Source: Planctomycetota bacterium (GTDB taxonomy: Bacteria > Planctomycetota > SZUA-567). From it: 7,864 nucleotides of DNA. The position numbers and the translations under genes were made by a program. The notes below the pieces were generated by a model, which was given only the letters and a program-made list of their open reading frames with translations, did not search any database and had not been told where the DNA came from. The first letter of the stretch is position 1; every line of letters starts with the position of its first letter. Shown piece by piece: positions 1 to 5,964 of this stretch. The stretch spans positions 1-7,864 of the forward strand of contig JAJBSZ010000046.1 in assembly GCA_020861125.1 (NCBI GenBank), written 5' to 3'.

Positions 1-303
1 GACGTCGACGAAGCTGATGACCACCACCAGGACGGTCGGCAGACCGTAGCGGAGCGGCTCCTCTCCCGACGCCTCCGGCTCGACGGACGGCGGCGAGGCG
101 ACCCGCGCCGGACTGCCCGCAAATCGGGCGACGGCCTTGGCCAGGAGGAGGAAACAGAGGGCAAAAATCAGATAGATGATGTAGGCTGGATATTTGGCCG
201 CCTGTTGGGGAATGTCCGATAGTTGGCCATAAAAAACGCCGGCGATGACGGCGAAGACGACAGAGACGGCGATATCCTTTACAGCCTCCCGGCGCGTTGG
301 CAT
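1..303 (-). CDS. TctB-family small membrane subunit of a tripartite tricarboxylate transporter (partial, C-terminus off window)
   Basis: Probable small integral-membrane subunit of a TTT importer, which with TctA forms the inner-membrane permease fed by periplasmic TctC proteins. The visible 101 residues start MPTRREAVKD. A first hydrophobic segment lies at about residues 11-27, followed by the family-like stretch FYGQLSDIPQQAAKYPAY (24-41). A second membrane helix is at about 41-60, then a polar Pro/Ser/Glu-rich cytoplasmic-type loop (62-86), and the start of a third helix (88-101). TctB proteins are usually about 150 residues, so roughly a third is missing. The ATG is supported by GGAGG seven bases upstream (311-315). 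It follows two tctC genes on the same strand, the usual TTT order before tctA. Assignment rests on topology, the IPxxAxxYP-like motif and context. A different small DUF1468-type membrane protein would amount to the same family. Confidence 0.8.
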   Translation of the reverse strand, partial: MPTRREAVKDIAVSVVFAVIAGVFYGQLSDIPQQAAKYPAYIIYLIFALCFLLLAKAVARFAGSPARVASPPSVEPEASGEEPLRYGLPTVLVVVISFVDV

Positions 304-323
304 GGACTGTCCTCCAGGAAGTG

Positions 324-373
324 GCCCGGCGGCGTTGGCCCAAGGGAACACCCCCTCGGGGAAGCCGCCGGGC
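324..373 (-). promoter_or_regulatory. Intercistronic stem-loop between tctC and tctB
   Basis: The arms 324-333 (GCCCGGCGGC) and 364-373 (GCCGCCGGGC) form a perfect 10-bp inverted repeat around a 30-base loop that has small internal complementarities. It lies after the tctC stop (385-387) and ends nine bases before the tctB Shine-Dalgarno (311-315). No T-run follows it on the transcribed strand, so it is not a standard intrinsic terminator. By analogy with binding-protein/permease operons it could protect the upstream tctC mRNA from 3' decay or reduce tctB expression. That role is inference. Confidence 0.5.
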
Positions 374-384
374 AACAGGGGCGG

Positions 385-1380
385 CTAATCGACGCGAATG
401 CCCCATTCGCGGGTCTTTTCGGCGAAATACTCGTATTCTTTGGCGATGAACTCCTCGAGATCCTGGTGGCCCATGAATACCGGGTTCACGCCGATCTTCC
501 GGGCATCCTCCTGGAACTGGGGATTCTCGATGGTTTTCTTGAACACCGCCTCCAGGTAGTTGACGATGGGCTCGGGGGTGTTCTTGGGCAAGGTGAGGAC
601 GCGCCAGATGGTCTGGGTCATGCCGGGGAAGCCTTCCTCCGCCACGCTCGGCAGATCGGGCAGCTGGGCGACCCGCTCGTCATAGGCCACGGCCAGCGGC
701 ACCACATAGCCGGAATCGATCAGGCTCATGAGTTCGGCCAGGAACGGCACCACCACGTCGCAGTTGCCGGAGGCGGCCGACTGCAGGGCCGGAGCGCCGC
801 CCAGGAACGGCATGCGGTTGAACTCGGTGCCGGTCATGGCTTCGATCTTCAGGCGCAGGAAGTCGTGCGGCGTCCAGTTGCCGCCCATGCCCATGGTCAC
901 CTTGCCCGGATTGGCCTTGGCGTATTCGATGAGATCCTTCAGGTTCTTGATGTTCTTGTCGTCCGCGAACTGCTTGCTGATGGTGATCACCTCCGGGTCA
1001 TCCGCGAACATGCACAGCGGCTGGACATCCTTGTGGGTATAGGGCACGCCCTTGATGATCAGCTCGTCCGTCGCCAGGCCGCTGCCCCAGGCGCCGATGG
1101 TGTAGCCGTCCGGCCGGGCGCGAATCCCCTCGAAGTTGCCCTGGATATTGCCGCCGCCCGTCTTGTTGGAGACCACGATGCGCTGGCCGAGTTCCTGTTC
1201 GGCATACTTGGACAACAACCGGATGGCGACGTCGAGTCCGCCGCCGGCGGCGAAGGGCACGATGATCTCCACCGGTTTGGACGGGAAGTTTCCGGGCTTG
1301 GGAATTTCTTCCGCCTGCGTCGGCAGGGCGACAGACGCGTACAGCACCGCCACCAGGGCGACAACGGTTTTTCGCTTCAT
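385..1380 (-). CDS. TctC/Bug-family periplasmic solute-binding protein (second of two in tandem)
   Basis: Extracytoplasmic binding protein of a TTT importer. It should capture a carboxylate in the periplasm and deliver it to TctAB. It has 331 residues, the normal family length. The N-terminus MKRKTVVALV plus a hydrophobic core and TQA is a Sec signal peptide, with cleavage near residue 23. Family signatures are PSKPVEIIVPFAAGGGLD (33-50, the ligand-loop AGGG), DGYTIG (91-96), FLGGAPALQSAASGNCD (192-208) and the C-terminal LPDLPSVAEEGFPG (240-253). The ATG has GGAG six bases upstream (1387-1390). It lies 71 bp after the other tctC and 81 bp before tctB. The ligand cannot be predicted. Bug proteins with this fold bind citrate, aromatic acids, amino acids and nicotinate, among others. 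Confidence 0.93.
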   Translation of the reverse strand: MKRKTVVALVAVLYASVALPTQAEEIPKPGNFPSKPVEIIVPFAAGGGLDVAIRLLSKYAEQELGQRIVVSNKTGGGNIQGNFEGIRARPDGYTIGAWGSGLATDELIIKGVPYTHKDVQPLCMFADDPEVITISKQFADDKNIKNLKDLIEYAKANPGKVTMGMGGNWTPHDFLRLKIEAMTGTEFNRMPFLGGAPALQSAASGNCDVVVPFLAELMSLIDSGYVVPLAVAYDERVAQLPDLPSVAEEGFPGMTQTIWRVLTLPKNTPEPIVNYLEAVFKKTIENPQFQEDARKIGVNPVFMGHQDLEEFIAKEYEYFAEKTREWGIRVD

Positions 1381-1451
1381 GGGTTTCTCCTCTCATCAGG
1401 GGTGGTTCTCTGCACGGTTGGCACGGTGGGCCGCCGATCGAGGGTATCCGA

Positions 1452-2423
1452 TCACCGCCCCAGGTCGATCCCCTCAAACGCATTGATGAACACGTCGATC
1501 TGGTCCTCATAAAACTTCTTGGTTTCGGCGGCTCCGTAGAACACCGGATCCAGGTAGTTCTTCTCGATGTAGTCCTGCTTCCACTCGTCCGTCTCCGTCA
1601 CCTGGCGGAGCATCTCCACGTAGAACTCCACCGCCTCCGGGGACATCTCAGGCGGGCCGGCGATGGCGCGCGATTCGATCACCACCACCTCCGGATAGCC
1701 CAGTTCCACAAAGGTGGGGACATCGGCGAAAGGACCGTCCAGGCGCTTGTCGCCAAAACCCACCAGCGGCCGGACATCGCCCGAGAGGATCTGGCCGATG
1801 AACTCGAGGGGATTGAAGATACCCGCCTCGATGTGGCCGCCCAACAGGGCGGACATCACTTCGCCCGAGCTGTTGAAGGAGACATAGGCGGCCTGGGCGC
1901 CGGTCTCCCGGTCGAAGAGTTCAAAAGACAGATGGTCGGAATTACCGCGCTGGGAGCCGCCGATGGCCACTTCTTCCGGGTTGGCCTTGGAGGCCGCGAT
2001 CAGGTCCTCCACGGTCTGGTACGGGCTGTCGGCCCGGACGCCAAGGAAAAGGTTGTCGAAGGCGAGGACGGCGATGTAGGTGAGATCGCTCGCCTTGACG
2101 TTCCAGTCGTTGACGTAGGATCCCATGACCTGCCCGGAATGGAGGATCATCAGGGTGTGGTCGTCGCCCTTTTTGGCAAAGGTGTTGGTGAAGCCGACAG
2201 CCCCGGAGCCGCCGCCGTTGTTCACCACCATGAGGCTGCGCGGAGAAAACTCGTTCTTCTGGACGATGGCGGCGATGGTGCGGGCGTTGTGGTCCGAGCC
2301 GCCGCCGGCGCTGGACGGCACGATCACCGTGATTTCCTTGCTCGGAACAAACTCTCCTGCCACGGCCACACCTGCCGTCGCCAGAACGACGGCAGCCGCC
2401 GCCAGAATGCCTGCTGTTTTCAT
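1452..2423 (-). CDS. TctC/Bug-family periplasmic solute-binding protein (first of two in tandem, divergent)
   Basis: A second TTT binding protein of 323 residues. It has a clear Sec signal peptide (MKTAGILAAAAVVLATAGVAVAG by residue 23, AxA-type cleavage around residues 20-23). Family landmarks are KEITVIVPSSAGGGSDHNAR (29-48), NGGGSGAVGF (69-78), the Bug-like SFNSSGEVMSALLGGHIEAG (182-201) and DVPTFVELGYPE (234-245). By eye it shares only fold-level motifs with its neighbour: the DGYT motif is replaced by DDHTLMI (87-93) and the central regions do not line up. It is therefore not a recent duplicate and may bind another ligand. GAGGAG seven bases upstream (2431-2436) supports the ATG. The gap to the upstream dehydrogenase gene is 46 bp, with no terminator seen. 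In some TTT systems an extra binding protein acts in sensing (for example BctC with a sensor kinase), but no kinase is visible here. Confidence 0.9.
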   Translation of the reverse strand: MKTAGILAAAAVVLATAGVAVAGEFVPSKEITVIVPSSAGGGSDHNARTIAAIVQKNEFSPRSLMVVNNGGGSGAVGFTNTFAKKGDDHTLMILHSGQVMGSYVNDWNVKASDLTYIAVLAFDNLFLGVRADSPYQTVEDLIAASKANPEEVAIGGSQRGNSDHLSFELFDRETGAQAAYVSFNSSGEVMSALLGGHIEAGIFNPLEFIGQILSGDVRPLVGFGDKRLDGPFADVPTFVELGYPEVVVIESRAIAGPPEMSPEAVEFYVEMLRQVTETDEWKQDYIEKNYLDPVFYGAAETKKFYEDQIDVFINAFEGIDLGR

Positions 2424-2469
2424 GCGCTGTCTCCTCTACTCGTCGGAAGAAAAATGACGCCCTCTGGTT

Positions 2470-3489
2470 TCAGGCCGGCGTGGGGCGGTGCCGGGCCATT
2501 TTCGCAGCCATCCGCACGGCGTTTTTCATCGCCTCGGTCTTGGCAAGGTTCTTCCCGGCGATATCGTAGGCGGTGCCGTGGGCCGGGGTGACGATGGGGG
2601 CGGGCATGCCGCCGGCGACGGTGATGCCGTAGTCAAAGCCCTTGAGTTTCAGGGCGATCTGGCCTTGATCATGGTACATGGTTACGGCCGCGTTGAACTC
2701 GCCGTTGAAGGCGCGGATAAACAGGATGTCGGCGGGGATGGGCCCGACAGCGTCGATACCCTCCTGCTGCGCCATGGCCACGGCCGGTTCGATGACGTCG
2801 ATCTCCTCGCGGCCGCAGAGGCCGTGTTCGCCGCAGTGAGGATTGAGGCCGGCCACGCCGAGGCGCGGTTTGGCCACCCCCGCCTTCCGCAGGGTGTCGT
2901 TCAGGAGATGGATGGCCCGGAGGATGTTGTCGGTGGTGAGGCGGCTGCTGACGTCCTTGATGGGGATGTGGCTGGTGACGCGCGAGGTCATGAGGTCCCC
3001 CAGCACGTTGATTTCGCCGAAAGGGGTGGTGACGCCAAAATAGTGGGCGAAGAGCCAGTGTTCGGATTCGAAATTGAAACCGGCTTTTTTCAGGCTGGTC
3101 TTGTTGAAGGGAGCGAAGACGAAGCCGTCGATCTTCCCTTCCTTGAACAGGCCGATGGCCTTGACGATGGCGTCGCCGCAGGCCTTGCCACAGGCGATAT
3201 TGATGTCGCCGACGGTGATGGTGGCCGGGTCGAGATCCTTGGCGTCGATGATCCAGGCGCCGTCGACGAATTGCGCCTCCTCCACCGTGTTCACCTCATG
3301 GATGGGAAACGATACGCCGGCGGTCTTCATACCGGCTTCCAACACCCGGCGGTCGCCGAGGATTATGGGCCGGCAGGTTTCCTCGAGAAACCCGTCGGCG
3401 ATGATCTTGGCGATCAATTCCGGGCCGACGCCGGCGGCATCGCCAAGGATTACTCCCAGAATCGGCTTGGTGGCAGTCTCTGCGGTCAC
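2470..3489 (-). CDS. PdxA-family NAD-dependent dehydrogenase (PdxA2-like, probably catabolic)
   Basis: Metal- and NAD-dependent oxidative decarboxylase of the 4-hydroxythreonine-4-phosphate dehydrogenase family, 339 residues, cytosolic. Visible motifs are LGDAAGVGPE (15-24, substrate/phosphate region), SEHWLFAHYFG (142-152), GLNPHCGEHGLCGREE (214-229), GPIPADILF (249-257), VTMYHDQGQIALK (269-281) and TPAHGTAYDIAGK (301-313). H144, H218 and H273 correspond to the three metal-ligand histidines of PdxA. The GTG start at 3487-3489 is preferred over the ATG at 3597 because GGAAGGAG lies six bases before it and family similarity begins at KPILGV (residue 8). The region just upstream of the GTG reads as arginine-rich, unrelated sequence. 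It heads an operon with TTT transporter genes rather than vitamin B6 genes, so a role on a 4-phospho-threonate/erythronate-like hydroxy-acid, or a TphB-like role, is more likely than pyridoxal phosphate synthesis. The substrate is inference. Confidence 0.9.
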   Translation of the reverse strand: MTAETATKPILGVILGDAAGVGPELIAKIIADGFLEETCRPIILGDRRVLEAGMKTAGVSFPIHEVNTVEEAQFVDGAWIIDAKDLDPATITVGDINIACGKACGDAIVKAIGLFKEGKIDGFVFAPFNKTSLKKAGFNFESEHWLFAHYFGVTTPFGEINVLGDLMTSRVTSHIPIKDVSSRLTTDNILRAIHLLNDTLRKAGVAKPRLGVAGLNPHCGEHGLCGREEIDVIEPAVAMAQQEGIDAVGPIPADILFIRAFNGEFNAAVTMYHDQGQIALKLKGFDYGITVAGGMPAPIVTPAHGTAYDIAGKNLAKTEAMKNAVRMAAKMARHRPTPA

Positions 3490-3495
3490 GCTGAT

Positions 3496-3503
3496 CTCCT
3501 TCC
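3496..3503 (-). promoter_or_regulatory. Ribosome binding site fixing the GTG start of the PdxA-like gene
   Basis: On the minus strand GGAAGGAG is followed by six bases (ATCAGC) and then GTG at 3489-3487. This is a near-ideal Shine-Dalgarno. It decides for the GTG over the in-frame ATG 108 bases further upstream, which would add a 36-residue Arg/Gly-rich extension not expected in PdxA proteins. Confidence 0.8.
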
Positions 3504-3529
3504 CGTTGTCAAAGTGGTGGCGCAACGAC

Positions 3530-3558
3530 GCCCGGTGGCGCCTGCCACCGGGCAGGCG
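3530..3558 (-). promoter_or_regulatory. Two overlapping, mutually exclusive hairpins in the pdxA-like leader
   Basis: Hairpin A pairs 3530-3539 (GCCCGGTGGC) with 3544-3553 (GCCACCGGGC), a perfect 10-bp stem with a 4-base loop. Hairpin B pairs 3539-3546 (CGCCTGCC) with 3551-3558 (GGCAGGCG), a perfect 8-bp stem with a 4-base loop. They share bases 3539, 3544-3546 and 3551-3553, so only one can form at a time. In the transcript B would form first and A would lie closer to the start, ending about 40 bases before the GTG and outside the ribosome binding site. No U-run follows either. They could be alternative RNA folds or a DNA operator; which is not decided by sequence. Confidence 0.5.
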
Positions 3559-3728
3559 GCCCAACGCCATCGCGGAAACGCCACCGCCGTCGGGCACGCA
3601 CTCCGCGGCTGGCGGAGAGGCGGCTCCCGCCGCCGGCAGCGTTGATCGTCAAGGTCGATAGGGGCTGGCAAAGCCAGAAAAGATGCGGTTGTGATAAGGA
3701 TTTTTCTCAGAGGCACCGGCAAAGCATT

Positions 3729-3743
3729 GCAAACCGATTGCTA
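3729..3743 (-). promoter_or_regulatory. Candidate sigma-54 (-24/-12) promoter for the pdxA-tct operon
   Basis: On the minus strand TAGCAA, five bases, then TTGC followed by A resembles the consensus TGGCAC-N5-TTGCA with correct spacing. The -12 half is perfect, but the strongly conserved GG of the -24 half is AG. It is the best match I found in 3490-3904, and a sigma-54 promoter is expected because the adjacent gene encodes a sigma-54 activator. Transcription would start near 3718, giving a leader of about 230 bases. Confidence 0.3.
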
Positions 3744-3817
3744 GGAAGCGGCTCCTGGGGATTTCCGCCGGGAAGGATACTACAAGGATTTGGCAAGGCT
3801 TCTCCATGGGGAGAACA

Positions 3818-3835
3818 GGGAAAGGCCGGGAAAGG
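3818..3835. repeat. Direct repeat GGGAAAGG x2, one helical turn apart
   Basis: GGGAAAGG occurs at 3818-3825 and again at 3828-3835, offset by exactly 10 bp, with a looser relative (GGGAAGGA) near 3769. It lies about 75-105 bp upstream of the candidate sigma-54 element, where enhancer-binding activators usually bind. The same-face spacing is what makes it notable; the binding role is inference. Confidence 0.3.
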
Positions 3836-3882
3836 AAACCACGAAAAGGCCGCCGACGCCCACGTGATACCGCCGCGAGCAA

Positions 3883-3900
3883 CAAAAACGGTTCAACCGT
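3883..3900 (-). terminator. Short palindrome plus T-run after the activator gene (terminator or activator site)
   Basis: Immediately after the activator stop the minus strand reads ACGGTTGAACCGT (3900-3888), a perfect 13-base palindrome with a single central base, running into TTTTTGTT. As RNA this gives ACGG/CCGT with a five-base loop, a weak stem for an intrinsic terminator. As DNA the same dyad sits about 150 bp upstream of the candidate sigma-54 promoter, so it could instead be an enhancer-binding site for the activator. Confidence 0.4.
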
Positions 3901-3904
3901 AACA

Positions 3905-5818
3905 CTATTGTTGCAGTTTCCCTTTTTGGCGGCGGCGCCACAGGGTGGTCCGGCTGATGCCAAGCATGGCTGCGATGTCGGTTTTATTGAGGCGCATGCC
4001 TTCCGCCATCTGCACCAGTTTATCGATATCCTTTGTGGAAACCGCTGTTTGGATGGGGTCGGGTCTCTCGTCGGGACCCTCGGCATGGGGCATCGGCTCG
4101 CTGGTGCCGAGGACCGAGGCCACCATATCCCGATCGATCAGACTGCCGTCTTCCCCGAGGACGGCCAGGCGTTCGCAGACGTTGCGGAGTTCCCGGGTAT
4201 TGCCCGGCCAGTCGTGGGCGGCAAAGGCTTCCAGGGCGTCCTCCGACAGACCCAGACCCATCTTGTTGTATTTCAAACAGTAGCGTTTGATATAGTACAA
4301 GGCGATATGGCCGATATCCTCGGGCCGCGTCCGCAGGGGTGGGATGTGCAAGGACAGGACGTCCAGCCGGTAGAGGAGGTCCATGCGGAAGCCGCCCGTC
4401 CGCACCCGCTGGCGCAGATCCTGGTTGGTGGCGGCGATGATGCGCACGTTCACCGGGATAACCTTGTCGTCGCCGATCTTGCGGATTTCCCCTTCCTGCA
4501 GCGCCCGCAGGAGGGTTGCCTGCAGGTTCATGGGCATCTCGCCGATCTCGTCGAGAAACATGCTGCCGCCGTGGGCCAGCTCGAATAACCCGGTTTTGCC
4601 GCCCTTGACCGCACCGGAAAACGCCCCTTCGGCATAGCCGAACAGCTCGCTTTCCAGCAGGTTTTCCGGAAACGCGGCGCAGTTCAGAGCCACGAAGGGC
4701 TCGCGGCTGCGCCGGCTGGCATTGTGGATGCTCTGGGCGAAGAGTTCCTTGCCGGTGCCGGTCTCGCCGATGATCAGCACATTGGCGTCGGCCTGGCCGT
4801 ACTTGTTGGCGGTGGCGATGGTGCGGGCCAGGGACGGCGAGGCGTGGACGATATCGTTGAAACCGTATTTGGCCACCAGACCCTTGCGGCTGAGTTCCTT
4901 CCGGATGCGCGTCTCCGTCGCTTGGATCTCGTTCACCCGGCTGAAGGTGCATATCACGCCGATGGTGCGGTCGTCCACCCGCACCGGCACGAAGTCGCAG
5001 ATGATCATGGACTGGTTGATGGTCTTGATGACACCATAGGCGGCGCGGCACTGGTTCACCAGCTCGAGAATCTCCGGATCGGCAAACATCTGGTCCACCC
5101 GCCGGCCTTCGAGGCTCTCCTCGGGCGGCAGGTTGAGGACGGTAAAGACCCGCTCGTTGTGCAGCATCAGGTAGCCGTCCTGGTTGAAATAGAGGATGCC
5201 CTGGGTGGCGTGCTGGAGAATCACCCGCGAGATCTCCGCCCGGGCCCGCTCGTGCTGCATGACGGTGGCGGTGTTCATCGCTTCTTTGATGGACACCCGG
5301 AGGGTTTCCTCGCTGGTGCGGATGACGGTGTTGGGCCAGTTGTCGGCTTCGGCCAGATGGCAGGCGGTAAGGCCGCCCACCACGGCCTGAAACCCCTCGG
5401 CCCGAGCCAGCGCCAGCGCCGCCAGGATCTCCTTTTCATTGCGGATGATAAAAACCTTGAGGTCGGCCTGCACTAACTCCTTGAGCGTGTCCAGATCGTA
5501 GACCAGGGTGTCGGAACCGAGGATGGCGATGCGCTCCACCCCGTGGTCGCGGCGGCAGGCATGGACGGCGCGGAGGACGTCGTAGGCGCCGACGGTGAGG
5601 TCCAGCACCGTTAGCTGCTTGTATTTCCGCTTGATCGCCTGTTGGGTCAGACCCCGGGCGAGAACGATATCGGCATGACCGACGTTCATACTGTCGACGG
5701 CGGTGCCGTAGGTATGGGTTACCTCATAGACGATGCCGGGATCGGGATTGGCGCGGACGATCTCGTTCGCCTTGTCTTGCAACTCCGGATACGGAACGAT
5801 TATCACCACCCTGATCAT
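3905..5818 (-). CDS. Sigma-54-dependent transcriptional activator (PrpR_N - PAS - AAA+ - Fis HTH)
   Basis: Enhancer-binding protein of 637 residues that remodels sigma-54 RNA polymerase by ATP hydrolysis. Residues about 1-180 resemble the PrpR N-terminal ligand domain (starts MIRVVIIVPYPELQDKANEI; GTAVDSM at 38-44; LARGLTQQAI at 53-62). About 195-300 looks like a PAS domain (VILQHATQGILYFNQDGYLM). The AAA+ core has Walker A GETGTGKE (351-358), the sigma-54 loop GAFSGA (398-403, Ser where Thr is usual), Walker B GGSMFLDEIGEMP (417-429), the arginine-finger region FRMDLLYRLD (477-486) and WPGNTRELRN (537-546). The C-terminus (about 597-637) is a Fis-type helix-turn-helix, NKTDIAAMLGISRTTLWRRR. 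All domains are complete. The start ATG follows a G-rich AGCGGGGGG ribosome binding site. As the gene immediately upstream of the pdxA-tct operon, on the same strand, it is the likely activator of that operon in response to a small metabolite; the inducer is unknown. Confidence 0.95.
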   Translation of the reverse strand: MIRVVIIVPYPELQDKANEIVRANPDPGIVYEVTHTYGTAVDSMNVGHADIVLARGLTQQAIKRKYKQLTVLDLTVGAYDVLRAVHACRRDHGVERIAILGSDTLVYDLDTLKELVQADLKVFIIRNEKEILAALALARAEGFQAVVGGLTACHLAEADNWPNTVIRTSEETLRVSIKEAMNTATVMQHERARAEISRVILQHATQGILYFNQDGYLMLHNERVFTVLNLPPEESLEGRRVDQMFADPEILELVNQCRAAYGVIKTINQSMIICDFVPVRVDDRTIGVICTFSRVNEIQATETRIRKELSRKGLVAKYGFNDIVHASPSLARTIATANKYGQADANVLIIGETGTGKELFAQSIHNASRRSREPFVALNCAAFPENLLESELFGYAEGAFSGAVKGGKTGLFELAHGGSMFLDEIGEMPMNLQATLLRALQEGEIRKIGDDKVIPVNVRIIAATNQDLRQRVRTGGFRMDLLYRLDVLSLHIPPLRTRPEDIGHIALYYIKRYCLKYNKMGLGLSEDALEAFAAHDWPGNTRELRNVCERLAVLGEDGSLIDRDMVASVLGTSEPMPHAEGPDERPDPIQTAVSTKDIDKLVQMAEGMRLNKTDIAAMLGISRTTLWRRRQKGKLQQ

Positions 5819-5852
5819 GCTACCCCCCGCTCTGCTGCCATCACCACGGGCC

Positions 5853-5880
5853 AGTATAGCGGAAATCGTCCCGCGGCAAA
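5853..5880 (-). promoter_or_regulatory. Candidate sigma-70 promoter of the activator gene
   Basis: The minus strand carries TATACT (5858-5853), a 5/6 match to the -10 hexamer, preceded by TTTGCC (5880-5875) at 16 bases, or TTGCCG at 15. Both -35 matches are poor. An A/T-only tract (5878-5890) lies just upstream, like an UP element. Transcription from near 5846 would give a leader of under 30 bases that includes the ribosome binding site. Confidence 0.4.
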
Positions 5881-5883
5881 AAA

Positions 5884-5889
5884 TATAAT
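5884..5889 (+). promoter_or_regulatory. Perfect TATAAT on the plus strand, possible -10 for the divergent gene
   Basis: TATAAT at 5884-5889 is an exact -10 hexamer in otherwise GC-rich DNA, but no convincing -35 lies 15-18 bases upstream. A second weaker candidate is GTAACA (5954-5959), 16 bases, TACTAT (5976-5981). Leaders would be about 190 or 98 bases. Neither is strong. Confidence 0.22.
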
Positions 5890-5916
5890 TTTCCCTTCCC
5901 GCCGGCCCGACACGCG

Positions 5917-5958
5917 GTTACAGTGACATCCGCGCCTTCCAGTGGAAAAACTGGTAAC
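5917..5958. repeat. Nested inverted repeats in the divergent intergenic region
   Basis: CCAGT (5939-5943) pairs with ACTGG (5950-5954) around GGAAAA. The same right arm also matches GTTACAGT (5917-5924) against ACTGGTAAC (5950-5958) with one bulged base. The two pairings exclude each other. The position between the divergent starts suggests an operator or leader structure, but there is no functional evidence. Confidence 0.3.
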
Positions 5959-5964
5959 ACGACG

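Larger units (their letters stand above)
3490..3904 (-). other. 415-bp gene-free leader and promoter region between activator and pdxA-like gene
   Basis: No credible protein is encoded here. The small open frames are arginine-rich and lack family-like sequence or good start contexts. Reading with transcription it contains a palindrome followed by a T-run directly after the activator stop (3883-3900), a pair of GGGAAAGG direct repeats (3818-3835), a near-consensus sigma-54 element (3729-3743) embedded in GCAA/TTGC half-sites, a small CTGGC-AAA-GCCAG dyad (3665-3677), two overlapping alternative hairpins (3530-3558), and the pdxA-like ribosome binding site. The length and content suit an enhancer-dependent promoter with a structured 5' leader. 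Confidence 0.55.

Noticed and set aside
223..1512. 429-codon plus-strand frame across tctC and the tctB junction
   Set aside because: Antisense to genes with clear TctC motifs; no family-like sequence of its own.
3490..3597. 36-residue N-terminal extension of the PdxA-like protein from an upstream ATG
   Set aside because: The extension is Arg/Gly-rich, unlike the family, and would be translated through the hairpins. The GTG at 3489 has a near-ideal ribosome binding site.
2488..3645. 385-codon plus-strand frame opposite the pdxA-like gene
   Set aside because: Antisense shadow; the minus frame carries all PdxA motifs.
3665..3677. CTGGC-AAA-GCCAG dyad as a terminator
   Set aside because: Only five base pairs with a three-base loop, and followed on the minus strand by C residues rather than T.
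3486..3722. 78-codon minus-strand frame as a leader peptide (starts MPVPLRKILITTASFLALPA)
   Set aside because: The first 20 residues look export-like, but the rest is arginine-rich with no motif, and the frame overlaps the pdxA-like start out of frame. Not enough support.
3793..3805. Minus-strand TGG...TTGC near 3800 as a sigma-54 promoter
   Set aside because: The GG-to-GC gap is nine bases instead of the strict ten.
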